A DNA stretch of 64,000 bases from Puccinia triticina. Its lineage: Eukaryota > Basidiomycota > Pucciniomycetes > Pucciniales > Pucciniaceae. Positions 11,182 to 20,714 of the stretch are shown here, one piece after another; positions within the stretch are counted from its first letter, which is position 1, and each line of letters begins with the position of its first letter. The translations under genes and the position numbers were made by a program. The stretch is from the NCBI RefSeq assembly GCF_026914185.1, contig NC_070570.1:5022001-5086000 (forward strand), given 5' to 3'. The notes beneath the pieces were generated by a model. The model was given only the letters and a program-made list of their open reading frames with translations. It was not told the origin of the DNA and ran no database searches.

Positions 11182-11850
11182 TGTGGTGGCCAGATGGGTA
11201 CAGGGCCTCAAGATCATCAAAATCCAGAATTCATCAAGATCAGACATCTCAACAGCAAGACTCTTCAGCCTCAAGATTCTCATCAAGCCCCTCATTCTCA
11301 ATATCCTTCAAGATCCCTTCCCCCTTCTTTCTCTTTATGCTCTTTTTCATGTTTCTTGGTCCTAACACATGATTCATGTGGGTTTCTTTCATCTTGTTTG
11401 TTTTATATCTTCTCTTCTGTTGGTTGTTGTTGTGTTGTGTTTTCTTTTCTCTCCTTTTGGTGTTGTTTTGTAGTTAGGGATGTGATGACATGTCCTGTGA
11501 CATGTCACTCCCCAGAGTCCAAGTTTGAGTTCAAACTTGGAGGATGGGGCGGCATGGGACTTGCTCTGATCCAAGAGAAATTCCATCACCCTTTTCTGAT
11601 CCGCTGGCAGTATCCCCAGCACTATTCTTGATCCTTTATCTCTGATCCTGATCCCTTATCATCATCTGATCCTTAACAAACCAACCACCGCCGACGGTAT
11701 TCCATCCCCGTCGTCTCTCAAAAATCCCCCCCCCAACGCTATCACTTTCTGATCCTCATTGCTCTTCATCCGGACCACCACGAGGGCAGCCTCAACAGCA
11801 CCTTTCCCCTCGACGCTCTGCCTACCGCCTGGCACGGTAGGAGTTCCACA
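11182..11850 (+). repeat. 5' LTR of element 3
   Basis: 669 bp, TGTGGTGGCCAG...GAGTTCCACA, same length as the 3' copy. Open frames inside it are repeated in the other LTR and are not genes. Confidence 0.95.
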
Positions 11851-11852
11851 TT

Positions 11853-11930
11853 TGGTCCCCCGAGCCGGGATCGAACCAGCGACCTCAAGATTTACAGTCT
11901 CGCCCTTACGGATTTAGAGACGATCGGCGG
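11853..11930 (-). other. Primer-binding site extended into an antisense tRNA-Tyr-like sequence
   Basis: Starting two bases after the LTR, the plus strand begins TGGTCCCCCGAGCCGG, the complement of a tRNA 3' end including CCA. Read on the minus strand the whole 78 bp folds like tRNA-Tyr(GUA). The acceptor strand CCGCCGA pairs with TCGGGGG at 6 of 7 positions. The D region is degenerate. The anticodon arm is CGAGA-CTGTAAA-TCTTG, the T arm GCTGG-TTCGATC-CCGGC, followed by discriminator A and CCA. An ordinary retroelement PBS is only about 8-18 nt. Encoded CCA, no intron and the position beside the LTR point to a copy of a mature tRNA, not a tRNA gene. Confidence 0.8.
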
Positions 11931-12946
11931 TTGAGGCGCTCTCTCTTTTGATTCCTATCATTGATCTTTGCTTGTTCCTGCTCCGGTGCTCTTTCCCCCG
12001 ATCTTCTTTTCCTTTTCGCCTCTCAGGCACTTCGGCTCAGGCGCAGTAGGCGCTTTGTGGTTTTCGTGGAGGACTGGAAGACTAGAAGTAAGTCCTTTCC
12101 AGTCGTGCACCTCCAAGGGTATTGCTACACATCGTCAAAGCATCACTTCAGCCACATACGTGAGCCTTGCCGCGCTCTCCTTCATCCTCGTCTAGGTTCC
12201 CGGGTTCTTCCTTCCATCCTCGCAGAGCTCGTCGTTTGAGGATTGGTCCGAGATCGTTTCAGGACCCGAACAAACTCAGAAGATCAAGCCCAGGCCGATT
12301 GTTCAGATTGCATCTCTTTGATTTCGATCTCAATCTCTATCTGTTCTTCTGCGTGGTCAACCAATTGGAAAGCACAAATAGCCAGACCGGAACAATCTTT
12401 TGGCTCTCCTTCCTCCGCTGACCTGTAGAAGTCCACTTGATTGCCCCTAGACGGATCGCTCGCGGCCTCGCCCCTCACCTTCCTTTTGGTTGCAGGAACC
12501 AAACGACCAGATAGCCTGAAGACCTGCCCACCGGCCTCAGGAGGCAACCGAGCCCACAGATCATCTATCAAGCCTCGATTGGCCCTGCCGATCATCTCAA
12601 ACGGCCTCTCGAGTCCCTCCCGTTGTTTGAAGGGCCCTCCAGCTGGTATACCTCCCCGGTGGGGGAATCTTGTTGTCGGAAGTTTTGGAAGTCGTCTACA
12701 GAGCCGTTCTGGCCTTTGTCCTTTCGTTCTGACGCCCGACAGAGCCACGATCGTTTTCAGACAGCCCACCCTTGTCTCAGAAGCGGATCTTCGCAGGATT
12801 ATCGTTTTAGGACTCAAGTACTTTCCGAACTGATCTAGGGCCTCGTTTGATTCCGAGCAAGATCGATTGATCGACGGTTTTTGTACTTGCTTGTGCGTTG
12901 CCAGTGGGGCAGTGGAGTGTAGAGTTCTCCTTTGATTGAGCTGGTG
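11931..12946 (+). other. Leader of element 3
   Basis: About 1 kb between the tRNA-like sequence and the gag ATG. It is open over long stretches on both strands (12441-12833 plus; 12284-13063 minus) but shows no recognisable domain, and I do not call a gene here. Confidence 0.5.
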
Positions 12947-14368
12947 ATGGCGGACGTTATTCCACGACCTCGGATGGTCCGAATTGTTCCTCAAGACCGG
13001 GAACTTTGTTTTGATGGTACGGCCGTGGAAGAGTTTCTTGATTCGTACGAGACGGCCGCTCAAATCAATGGTGCCTCCGAGTATGATAAGGCGCGGCAGA
13101 TTATTCTATTTATCCTCCGCAATTCTGACTTGAGAACAATCTTGGAAACTCTCAATGGCTTTGAATCAAAGGATTGGCCAAGGTTGAAAGCCGCGATGTT
13201 GTCTTATTGGGGTCGGAGCGAAGTGCCCCACATGCAAGAGGTCGGCAATTCAGCTCTGATTGCGTCAGTCAGGGACACCAACAAAGTTATGCCAACAATG
13301 GAAGCGGAGCCGTTTCCCCAGGACGTTCCGGCTTCTCCCCTCGATTCTGTTACCGTGGAAGAAGTCGCCAAGATGTTCAAGCAGTGTGAGGAGCGGCTGC
13401 TGAAGAAGTACGCCGTCGCTTCTGCTCCCACCTCCACCTCCGCAATTCGTCGGCCGTTGATCTGTTATTATTGCCATCTCAAAGGTCATGGTACAGCCAG
13501 CTGTCATCCACTTCAAAGGGATAAAGCCGACCGCCTTGTCAAGCAGACTGGGCAAAATTATCTCCTTCCAACTGGTGCCTTGATTCCCTTCGATCCTAGC
13601 CGACCGATCCGAAGAGTTGTGATGGCCTTTCAAGCTTCAAGTTCCTCCACCTCTGCTCATGCTCCCTATAGCATTAGTAGCGGTGCTCTTCATCCGTGGT
13701 ATCCGCCAAATATTGATCAAATTTCATATCAAGCTGCGCCTGTTGCCCAGCCTTATCTTTTCCGCTCAATCCGCAAGTCGCCTACTGTTGAGACTACCCG
13801 ATCTGAAGTACAGTCATCTGATCCATCCTCTCTGCCGCGTCCTGTCAAGTTCATCAATGCCTTCGATTCTGTTCTGAGGAAGATTGCCAATCTCATGGTT
13901 CCTGGTTTTTCCGCCTCCAAGCTTGTTTGTACTGCTTCCGCCAGTGCTGATGGCAGGAAGAAGGCCTCCCAAAGCTTCTCCAATACAGTATCAAATGTTA
14001 AACTGTCTGACCCGTCCCGTGGCGCCAAAGCCCTCCGAGACAAGGTTAAACTATCTCCAGATTCTTCTTCCAGCCCGATTTCAGATTACGAGTATATTGG
14101 CCAGCTCCACCCAACTGCGGAGCCCTTTGTGTCTTTTCCGATCTGCCTCCGCAATGAGGCTACACTATCCTCTCAATCCCCATCTCCTTCCATTAATCCT
14201 ACCACCTCATCTGAGTCTAAATCTTCTTTGATTTTTCTTCGATCTCCCCCCGAATCTCAAGTTCGCCAATCTCTGTCTTCTCCGACACCGATCCGCCTCC
14301 GAGATGAGGTAAAACTAGATTCTCCAACACCGATCAGCCTCCGAGATGAGGTTAAACTAGATTCTTGA
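12947..14368 (+). CDS. Gag-like protein of element 3
   Basis: About 473 codons from the ATG at 12947; the open frame extends 5 codons upstream but with no ATG. The N-terminal part has a capsid-like segment with RIVPQDRELCFDGTAVEEFL, parallel to KIKPMDKELFFDETNMPVEKF in gypsy element 2. A CCHC zinc knuckle CYYCHLKGHGTASC is near residues 180-195, followed by a basic stretch, as in nucleocapsid regions. The C-terminal third is serine/proline-rich and runs into a repeat with an LR(D/N)E(V/A)KL core that continues past the stop codon. The product would coat RNA in the cytoplasm for packaging. No protease or polymerase follows. Confidence 0.8.
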   Translation: MADVIPRPRMVRIVPQDRELCFDGTAVEEFLDSYETAAQINGASEYDKARQIILFILRNSDLRTILETLNGFESKDWPRLKAAMLSYWGRSEVPHMQEVGNSALIASVRDTNKVMPTMEAEPFPQDVPASPLDSVTVEEVAKMFKQCEERLLKKYAVASAPTSTSAIRRPLICYYCHLKGHGTASCHPLQRDKADRLVKQTGQNYLLPTGALIPFDPSRPIRRVVMAFQASSSSTSAHAPYSISSGALHPWYPPNIDQISYQAAPVAQPYLFRSIRKSPTVETTRSEVQSSDPSSLPRPVKFINAFDSVLRKIANLMVPGFSASKLVCTASASADGRKKASQSFSNTVSNVKLSDPSRGAKALRDKVKLSPDSSSSPISDYEYIGQLHPTAEPFVSFPICLRNEATLSSQSPSPSINPTTSSESKSSLIFLRSPPESQVRQSLSSPTPIRLRDEVKLDSPTPISLRDEVKLDS

Positions 14369-14610
14369 TCCTCCCATTTGATTTTTCCTCAACCTCCCTC
14401 CAAGCATCAAGTTGATCAATCTAAGTCTTCTCGATATTTTTCTGATCATCCAACCAATTCTCGGGCTCTCTCCCCATCTCCGATCCGCCTCCGCAATGAG
14501 GATAAACTACCGTCAGCTTCGATCTCCGATCCCCTCCGCAATGAGAATAAACTACCATCAGTTGAAAGTTGTCTCCGCAATGAGGGTAAACTAGGTTTGT
14601 TGCATTTTGA
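14030..14610 (+). repeat. Degenerate tandem repeat CTCCGNRATGAGGNTAAACTA
   Basis: At least seven copies of a roughly 22-bp core (for example near 14033, 14149, 14299, 14338, 14488, 14536, 14571), spaced 35-150 bp apart with proline/serine-coding filler. The first copies are in the gag frame (LRDEVKL); later ones lie beyond the stop at 14368 but still read LRNEDKL/LRNENKL in a neighbouring frame. Confidence 0.75.
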
Positions 14611-14723
14611 TGAGAATGAAGGATGGTATTTACAGGTTCCTTGTGGAGGCATAGGAGTACAGAATTCTTAGGCTGGCGTGGTGGAAGGAGCAGACTAGGG
14701 ACAGTCTGCAAATGGTGGGTGGA

Positions 14724-15392
14724 TGTGGTGGCCAGATGGGTACAGGGCCTCAAGATCATCAAAATCCAGAATTCATCAAGATCAGACATCTCAACAGCAA
14801 GACTCTTCAGCCTCAAGATTCTCATCAAGCCCCTCATTCTCAATATCCTTCAAGATCCCTTCCCCCTTCTTTCTCTTTATGCTCTTTTTCATGTTTCTTG
14901 GTCCTAACACATGATTCATGTGGGTTTCTTTCATCTTGTTTGTTTTATATCTTCTCTTCTGTTGGTTGTTGTTGTGTTGTGTTTTCTTTTCTCTCCTTTT
15001 GGTGTTGTTTTGTAGTTAGGGATGTGATGACATGTCCTGTGACATGTCACTCCCCAGAGTCCAAGTTTGAGTTCGAACTTGGAGGATGGGGCGGCATGGG
15101 ACTTTCTCTGATCCAAGAGAAATTCCATCACCCTTTTCTGATCCGCTGGCAGTATCCCCAGCACTATTCTTGATCCTTTATCTCTGATCCTGATCCCTTA
15201 TCATCATCTGATCCTTAACAAACCAACCACCGCCGACGGTATTCCATCCCCGTCATCTCTCAAAAATCCCCCCCCCAACGCTATCACTTTCTGATCCTCA
15301 TTGCTCTTCATCCGGACCACCACGAGGGCAGCCTCAACAGCACCTTTCCCCTCGACGCTCTGCCTACCGCCTGGCACGGTAGGAGTTCCACA
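14724..15392 (+). repeat. 3' LTR of element 3
   Basis: 669 bp, constant offset 3,542 bp from the 5' LTR, a few substitutions (for example AAACTTG to GAACTTG near 15076), followed by target-site copy GCGG. Confidence 0.95.
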
Positions 15393-16033
15393 GCGGGGTG
15401 AGTTGAGGTTGGGTAGTGCGATGGTGTAGCTTATGAATTGTTGTTCAGGGAGGCTTGGGGGAGTCGTGTGGCTGGTTGAGACTGGTCTTCTCGTCTCCGG
15501 ATTCGGCGATTGTGCCTGTGGTGGCTAGGGTGCAGGGCCCTGTGGCGTCCTGGGGGGAGAAGCCGTGGGGGTGGTTTTGTGGAGGGTGTCGAGCTGTGGC
15601 GTTGGGGAAGATGGTGGGGGCGAGAGACGTGGTGCGAAGTGAATGTCCGGTTAGGGAGCGGTGTGAGTTGAGTCGGGAGCGGGGATGGCTCCTGCGGTGG
15701 GAGGCGTTGTGTATTGGTGGAGGGGGTTTCGGAGGCGTCGTGGGTCCTCAGGGCCGAAGTCGGGGCGGGGATGTCTGGCGCCTCGGTGACATACTTCATG
15801 GCACGAGGGGGTTGTGCCCAGCTCTCCGCTGAGGGCCGTTGCGAGGGTGGCAAAGGGTCCAGGGCTTGTTCGGGACGATGGCCTCCGCGCGTGGTTGGCC
15901 GATTTGGCGAGAAGGGGTGAAGTGAGGGTTTAAGGGTGGGGTGTAGGTCTATAGGCGAAGCGCTTTGCAATTTCCTTAGGCCTATAATCTTGACGTCAAC
16001 AAGGATAATAGCTCGCCAGCGCTTAAACCAGGG
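15393..16033. promoter_or_regulatory. G-rich divergent intergenic region of the paralogue pair
   Basis: Without the LTR element, this and 11080-11181 would form a region of roughly 0.74 kb between the two divergent accessory genes. It is strongly strand-biased (G-rich on plus). The proline-rich minus frame 15431-15970 is a by-product of that bias unless it is a lost 5' exon. No specific promoter motif could be assigned. Confidence 0.35.
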
Positions 16034-16908
16034 ATGGGGTCGATTGTTTTCGCAGCCGGGTTAAAATATCCATCCGGACGGGAGCAGTTGCTGTTTTTGG
16101 GCAAGTTCCAAGCAAAGTCGCGGGTAAGTGGTACTGGAGGCTGAATTTTTGATGATAACATAATCCAATTGCTTCCTTCGATTGTAGGTAGTCATGGATC
16201 AAATGGCCCAGTTGGATAAGGCGATCACGAGGTCTTTTGCGATGCTAACGAATCACTCCGGTCACTTAGTCCCGCGGATGGCGGTGAGTTTACGGCCGCA
16301 CTCGTCTACCTGTGAGTCGTTGGACACCGGCGAGTTCTATGATCTTGAGGGCGAGGTGTTGGTCGACGACGATCGAGGGAACCAGCTTTTCGACTACTAC
16401 AAGTCGGGATTTAGGAGGAGGCGTTATACGAGGGCAACAGCGGGCGAACTGCCTGTTTCGATGGATGGGTTGGGAATAATACGGCGAGTTCGAGTTGGGG
16501 CGAGGCGAGGGGATTTGGCCGATAGATGGATCGAATTAACTGTGGGGCACGGAGGAAGTGTGAGTTTTCGGAGCCCAATTGGAGTTGTTGTATATCACTA
16601 ACTGTTATTTGCAGTCAATCGTTGGCCAGGAGTTGTATGCGAAATATATCATTGATATAGGGCTGTTGATCATCGAACCGAGCATTGCGTTCAAGGCCGG
16701 TGTGCGGGTACAACTGAGGGGATTCCTTGCGGGTTACTGTGCGGAGTCCGGGATGATGATTATTGACGTGAGTATAGTGTTCCCGCGTGATCGATTGGTT
16801 GTGTCCTACTGACTTTGGGTATAGGTGCGCTCCGGTGCGGTCGGGCCGAGGCCCGACTTTTCCAACGGTCCGAGGCGAGAAGTCATTTCATTGTTGGGGG
16901 AGTTATGA
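16034..16908 (+). CDS. Helitron-associated hypothetical protein, copy 2 (232 aa)
   Basis: Exons 16034-16123, 16188-16559, 16615-16767 and 16825-16908, all phase 0, with GTAAGT/GTGAGT donors and TAG or CAG acceptors. They give a 232-residue product starting MGSIVFAAGLKYPSGREQLL. Each exon has a match in the minus-strand gene at 10205-11079: exon 1 SGREQLLFLGKF versus TGDEILRFHGRF, exon 2 and exon 3 as listed there. Hydrophobic-alternating segments such as GLGIIRRVRVG and AGVRVQLRGFLAGY suggest a beta-rich fold. No signal peptide or membrane segment is evident. It lies head-to-head with copy 1 and about 300 bp before the Helitron 3' terminus. Function unknown; a Helitron accessory role is inferred only from position. 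Confidence 0.72.
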
Positions 16909-17179
16909 CGGGGTTTTTGGCGTGTGCTTTGGGTCGTTGGGTGGGTTGGGTGATCATGTCTGTGGCCTGCGGGTTTTGTGTCCCGGCGTCTCATTGGGGG
17001 CGGGTGGAATGGCATTGAAGTTGTTTGGTTTTGTGGTGGTGGAGTGATCGCCGACGTCAAGTAGTCGGGGGCGTGGCCCGTGGCTTTGATTTTCCACGGG
17101 GTCAGACCTTGGGAGTGTCCCTTGGCCCCCGGGGATTCAAGGAGTAGGCCACGTGCTGCCCGTCCCGGGGGGTCGTACC

Positions 17180-17215
17180 CTGGGGGTGCGGCGGCGTAGC
17201 CGCCTTGTACTCTAG
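17180..17215 (+). mobile_element. Helitron 3' terminus (hairpin + CTAG)
   Basis: GGGGGTGCGGCGGCGTAGCC, then a perfect 6-bp stem with GTA loop, then TTGTACT and CTAG, followed by T. This is the canonical Helitron end. It shares most of its bases with 26328-26362. Confidence 0.7.
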
Positions 17216-17330
17216 TAAGTAATTGAAAGGAAGAAAAAAAAAGTTGAAAAAAAACTTTGATGGAAAATTGACTCGCAAACGGCTTCCTGAGTGGGTGGAA
17301 TATTTGGAAACAAAGGCTGTTCAAACTTAG

Positions 17331-17413
17331 CACAAGTCCCTCGCCTGCCGGGGGGCAGGGGCACAAAGCGCCTCGCACGAAGTGCGACCTCCCGTCAGGG
17401 AGGGACTTGCGTG
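17331..17413. repeat. Foldback repeat, family 'CAAGTCCCTC', copy 1
   Basis: Arms CACAAGTCCCTCGCCTG and CAGGGAGGGACTTGCGTG in inverted orientation around a GC-rich middle. Related foldbacks occur at 18388-18463 and 19690-19773, each within a context reading AACTTA before the left arm. Confidence 0.65.
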
Positions 17414-17923
17414 CAATCCACAATTCCTGGCATGAGAGCCCCGCATGCAGTTGGTGTTTTTTGCAGGTGGCCAACTTTGTGCCCCCAAATCCCCCACTTC
17501 CCAGAGGGCATGTTGCCCGCCTCTTGAACCGGTGAAAGACCTGCATCTCCTCTGCAAATTGGTGGTAGGCCTGCCACCATTGCCCTCCTCCCATGAGCTG
17601 GAGATTGGCTCAAAGGAGCTCACTTTCCGAGAATCCTTTGAGATGACTAATAGAGTTGTACAGTTCTGTACAGTAAATCTCACTCCCTACACAGCCACTT
17701 TTCCTCCATGATTGGAAATTTCAACCGGGAGGATCAGGCCTTATATTGGGAGCTACAAGGCTCAAATTGCATCAAAAGAAGCGCAATGCCGAGCACTCCT
17801 TAAGTCCCGAGGGGCGACTTCAACAGATGAACGTTTGATTTTTAAAAAAGGAAAATGTGAAAAAAAGCCTAATACAGGCGGATATTCCTGGGGCTCTCAG
17901 GCCAGGTACAGGTTTTTCCAGGT

Positions 17924-17980
17924 AAGCCTCTCTGTGAGACAGAGACCCTGCAGGGCTCTCACAGTGAGGCTTTGTTAAGC
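17924..17980. repeat. Foldback repeat, family 'AAGCCTCTCTGTGAGAC', copy 1
   Basis: AAGCCTCTCTGTGAGACAGA...GAGGCTTTGTTAAGC, about 57 bp, arms in inverted orientation. The second copy at 19072-19130 shares both ends and the CAGAGACCCTGC core. Confidence 0.65.
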
Positions 17981-18015
17981 TCGAAGGCTGTTACGCAATC
18001 TGGAATAGCAACATA

Positions 18016-18127
18016 CACAGCGGGCAATCGGATGTCGCACGCAGCCCGCAGCAACACCCAAGCCAAGGGGACCCCCTTTATGCGGGTGTTGCTGCGGGCT
18101 GCGTGCAACACCCGATTGCCCGCTGTG
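18016..18127. repeat. Long hairpin, 44-bp arms
   Basis: Arm 18016-18059 (CACAGCGGGCAATCGGATGT...) and arm 18084-18127 are inverted copies with two or three mismatches, separated by 24 bp. Weaker symmetry continues outward for about 10 bp. A single-unit MITE or foldback element is likely. Confidence 0.85.
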
Positions 18128-18186
18128 ATAGCTGCTAATTAGACCAACACTGTTGAGTATGCCCTGCCACACAGGTCAGGTTCGAA

Positions 18187-18346
18187 TCCCAAAGGCATCA
18201 TTTTGTTGGGCAGGCCTTTTTTCACCAGCTTGGTACCGTGCTCCATGTGGATTTCACGGCGGTCGAACCCAAAGGCATCATTTTGTTGGGCAGGCCTTTT
18301 TTCACCAGCTTGGTACCGTGCTCCATGTGGATTTCACGGCGGGCGG
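18187..18346. repeat. 80-bp tandem duplication preceded by a pol III B-box-like sequence
   Basis: Two 80-bp copies of CCCAAAGGCATCATTTTGTT...ATTTCACGGCGG (offset exactly 80). Just upstream at 18179-18189 is GGTTCGAATCC, a perfect B-box. A convincing A-box and tRNA fold are lacking, so a SINE is only a possibility. Confidence 0.7.
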
Positions 18347-18387
18347 AATTGGTATCCTCGGATGATCATCACGAGGTGCCCCCCGAA

Positions 18388-18463
18388 CTTAGTCAGTCCC
18401 TCTTCTGAGGGGCGGGCAGGGGCCCCTTGCGCAAACATCCGAAGGAGGGACTTGGGACTAAGC
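18388..18463. repeat. Foldback repeat, family 'CAAGTCCCTC', copy 2
   Basis: CTTAGTCAGTCCCTC and GAGGGACTTGGGACTAAG as inverted arms around a GC-rich centre. Confidence 0.6.
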
Positions 18464-19071
18464 GGCGAAATTTGGCGTGAGTCCTGAGTACAGCTTTCAC
18501 CTATTTGGCTGGTGTGAAAGTTTGGCACCACTTTTCTATAGCATCCTGGTGGCCAAATGGGCCGCCCAGATGCCAAATTGAAGGTCTGCATCTGGCCTTC
18601 AAGACTAAATAGGCCACATGTTGATGCCTTGAATGGCCTTAAAGCTACAAGGATGTAAAGTCATGGAATCATGATTCCAGGATTGATCTTACACCATACT
18701 ATTGGATAAGTACATGAAGGTTTCAATTACTTATAATAAGTACATGAAGTATGTTTATTGTTTGAATTCAACAATGAACTACATTTGGTATGCAGGCCAA
18801 ACATAAAATGTGTACAGGAGTTGAAAAGAACACGCTCTGCTCGCTGGGACAAGATTGGCATGGTTTTTGAAAGCATTTCCAGCAGCTCTACAAGGGGCTT
18901 GATGGATGGTGGATGGCTGGCTGCCAGCGCAAGAAGCTAGGCTTCAATGCCATGCCACTCATGGGCCTATCCCGGCAGTGGTTGATGTGTAACAAAGGAT
19001 TTAATGAAATTTGGGTGTTGGCCAAGCCTCGGGCCCGTCAGGATTCACACCAAACCTTGCCGCTTGGGGGC
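18464..19071. other. Non-coding AT-rich stretch
   Basis: No coding frame with support, no repeat copy recognised apart from a short AAGTACATGAAG duplication near 18710-18750. Confidence 0.4.
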
Positions 19072-19232
19072 AAGCCTCTCTGTGAGACAGAGACCCTGCG
19101 GGGCCCTCCTCCAGAGAGGCTTTGTTAAGCTTGGGTGCCCCCATGATCCAATTGGTGGAGAGCACGTGAATGTGTGGACCAGCAGCTGCTGGTCCAACCT
19201 TGCGCAGGGGCACTATGGGGAATCCACACGCA
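19072..19232. repeat. Foldback copy 2 (19072-19130) followed by dispersed repeat copy 2 (19131-19232)
   Basis: The first part matches 17924-17980. The second matches 8358-8460, including the palindromic GGACCAGCAGCTGCTGGTCC core. Confidence 0.7.
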
Positions 19233-19689
19233 GCGGTAGCTAACCGCCAGACACGGGACATCTGCAGTGTTGCCCGTTTACTTCTTCACATATGGATGTT
19301 AGCTTCAATCAATTTTGTAGATGTGGGAATTGGTGATTTTGTACATGACCAACCCAGCAACCACGTCCCAACAGGTTGAGCCCACCCGGCTATGGCAACA
19401 GTCTTGACTGAACCAAGACCGAGGGATGCTGTCCCGCAGGGGCCTTTGGAAGGAGGGACTTGAAGTATTTTGACCCTGCACAAGTAGAGAATTAGCCCTT
19501 TTGGTGGGGACTCTTTTAAAATCAACCTCACAAAGTGTCTGCTACTATGTTTTTCACTTCTGGGATGGCTAAAGCTGTGCCCACCTTTATGCCTACTTCC
19601 CCCGCAGATGTTGGCTTAGACCCAAAACGTTGAGATTTTTGCAGGAAAAGCTAGCTTTCTGGACTCTCAAAACTCTAGAAGGACCTGAA

Positions 19690-19773
19690 CTTAACACAAG
19701 TCCCTTGCTGCTGTGGGCATCTGGTCTTGCGAAGCAAGCCTCCAATAGCCCTCGGCAGGAGGGACTTGCGCGC
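19690..19773. repeat. Foldback repeat, family 'CAAGTCCCTC', copy 3
   Basis: ACACAAGTCCCTTGCTGCTG and GGCAGGAGGGACTTGCG as inverted arms. The remaining bases 19233-20045 show no gene or further repeat. Confidence 0.6.
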
Positions 19774-20054
19774 TATCACCCCCTTTTGCTGAGCCTAGAA
19801 TCTCAGTTTGGCTGGATGGTTTTTTCAAACCATCACAGTTCCTTGCCCTCAATACTTAAAACCTTAAACATTTGCTTGGCACAAAGCCTTGCTTCTTGTG
19901 TGTCATCCTGTAGAATCTGAGTTATGTCACACCACTTCTTCAAGGTGAAATAAATTATCAAAGCAAATAAAAACTTGGATTTTACTGAAGCCGAGTAACA
20001 GAAGAGGTCTGTGCTCAATGACTTAGACACATAGTTTTTTTCAACTTACAGTCC

Positions 20055-20455
20055 AGCCTCTGAGCCCTTGATCGCCGGCACAGACCCGCCATTGATACCA
20101 TATAGCTCTCTGGATGACCGGTAAAGACCGGTCATCAAGGGGATATATACAACACCCTGGATGACCAGTACAGGCTGGTCATTGACTGGATATGTACAAC
20201 CTCTTGATGACCGGTATGTTCCGGTCATTGAGAGTATACAACCCTCTTGATGACCAGTCTGTGCCGGTCATTGAGGGGACTTGAAACTTCTGATGACTGG
20301 TATTGACCGGTCATTGGGAGGACTCAACCCTCTCAATGACTGGTACTGTGCCATTCATCAAGAGGGTTTCATCCTCTCAATGACCGGAACATACCGGTCA
20401 TTGGTCATTGAGAGGGTCAAGTCCCATCAATGACCGGTTGATCCCGCTCATCCTC
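20055..20455. repeat. Palindromic minisatellite array 1
   Basis: Irregular array in which each unit is itself a near-palindrome: CTYTTGATGACCGG, a short centre, then CCGGTCATCRAGAGG. Units are spaced about 35-45 bp. The same unit recurs at 21365-22140, 24613-25325 and around 61095-62745. Confidence 0.85.
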
Positions 20456-20564
20456 AAGCTAGCTGGGTGTCAAACACGCTATGTATTGACCAGAGAGTCC
20501 GTGCTGTCATTTCATAATTACTTTCTGCAGAGTTGGGCTATAGGCATTTCCCCGCAAAAATTAA

Positions 20565-20714
20565 GGCCCCCTTTGGAGCTGATATAATTGCACAACATAA
20601 TCTGGAATTTTGTGACATCTGATCAAGTTTTGGCAGACCTGATCAGATGTCACATAGGATGTCAGGCAAAAAAACTCATATATTGCCCGGATTATATCAG
20701 CTCCAAACAGGGCC
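20565..20714. mobile_element. PIF/Harbinger (Tourist)-type MITE, 150 bp
   Basis: Terminal inverted repeats GGCCCCCTTTGGAGCTGATA and, inverted, GGCCCTGTTTGGAGCTGATA, both continuing into TAAT. The element is flanked by the 3-bp duplication TAA (20562-20564, 20715-20717), as expected for PIF/Harbinger. Confidence 0.8.

Larger units (their letters stand above)
11182..15392 (+). mobile_element. Non-autonomous gag-only LTR retrotransposon (element 3, 4.2 kb)
   Basis: Two 669-bp LTRs (11182-11850 and 14724-15392), ends TGTGG...CCACA, differing at only a few bases, flanked by a 4-bp duplication GCGG (11178-11181 and 15393-15396). A primer-binding site starts two bases inside the left LTR. The only recognisable coding region is a gag-like frame (12947-14368). 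No protease, RT or integrase is present, so mobility must depend on a partner element. It sits inside the Helitron, between two divergent paralogous genes. Confidence 0.92.
8770..17215 (+). mobile_element. Helitron remnant (5'-truncated) with nested LTR element
   Basis: A helicase fragment at the left, two divergent accessory genes of one family in the middle, and a Helitron-type 3' terminus at the right: perfect hairpin GGCGGC-GTA-GCCGCC (about 17190-17206), then CTAG at 17212-17215 followed by T. A related 3' terminus is at 26328-26362. An LTR element (11182-15392) was inserted later. Treating all parts as one Helitron is inference from order and orientation; the 5' TC end was not found. 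Confidence 0.5.

Noticed and set aside
11853..11930. A functional nuclear tRNA-Tyr gene on the minus strand
   Set aside because: CCA is encoded, the D arm is degenerate, one acceptor pair is missing, and it abuts an LTR at PBS spacing.
12284..13063. 259-codon minus-strand frame in element 3
   Set aside because: It overlaps the start of gag on the other strand, is unlike any known protein, and long frames on both strands here reflect GC composition.
15431..15970. 179-codon proline-rich minus-strand frame
   Set aside because: Explained by G-rich strand bias; no homology to the neighbouring accessory genes and no splice link could be shown.
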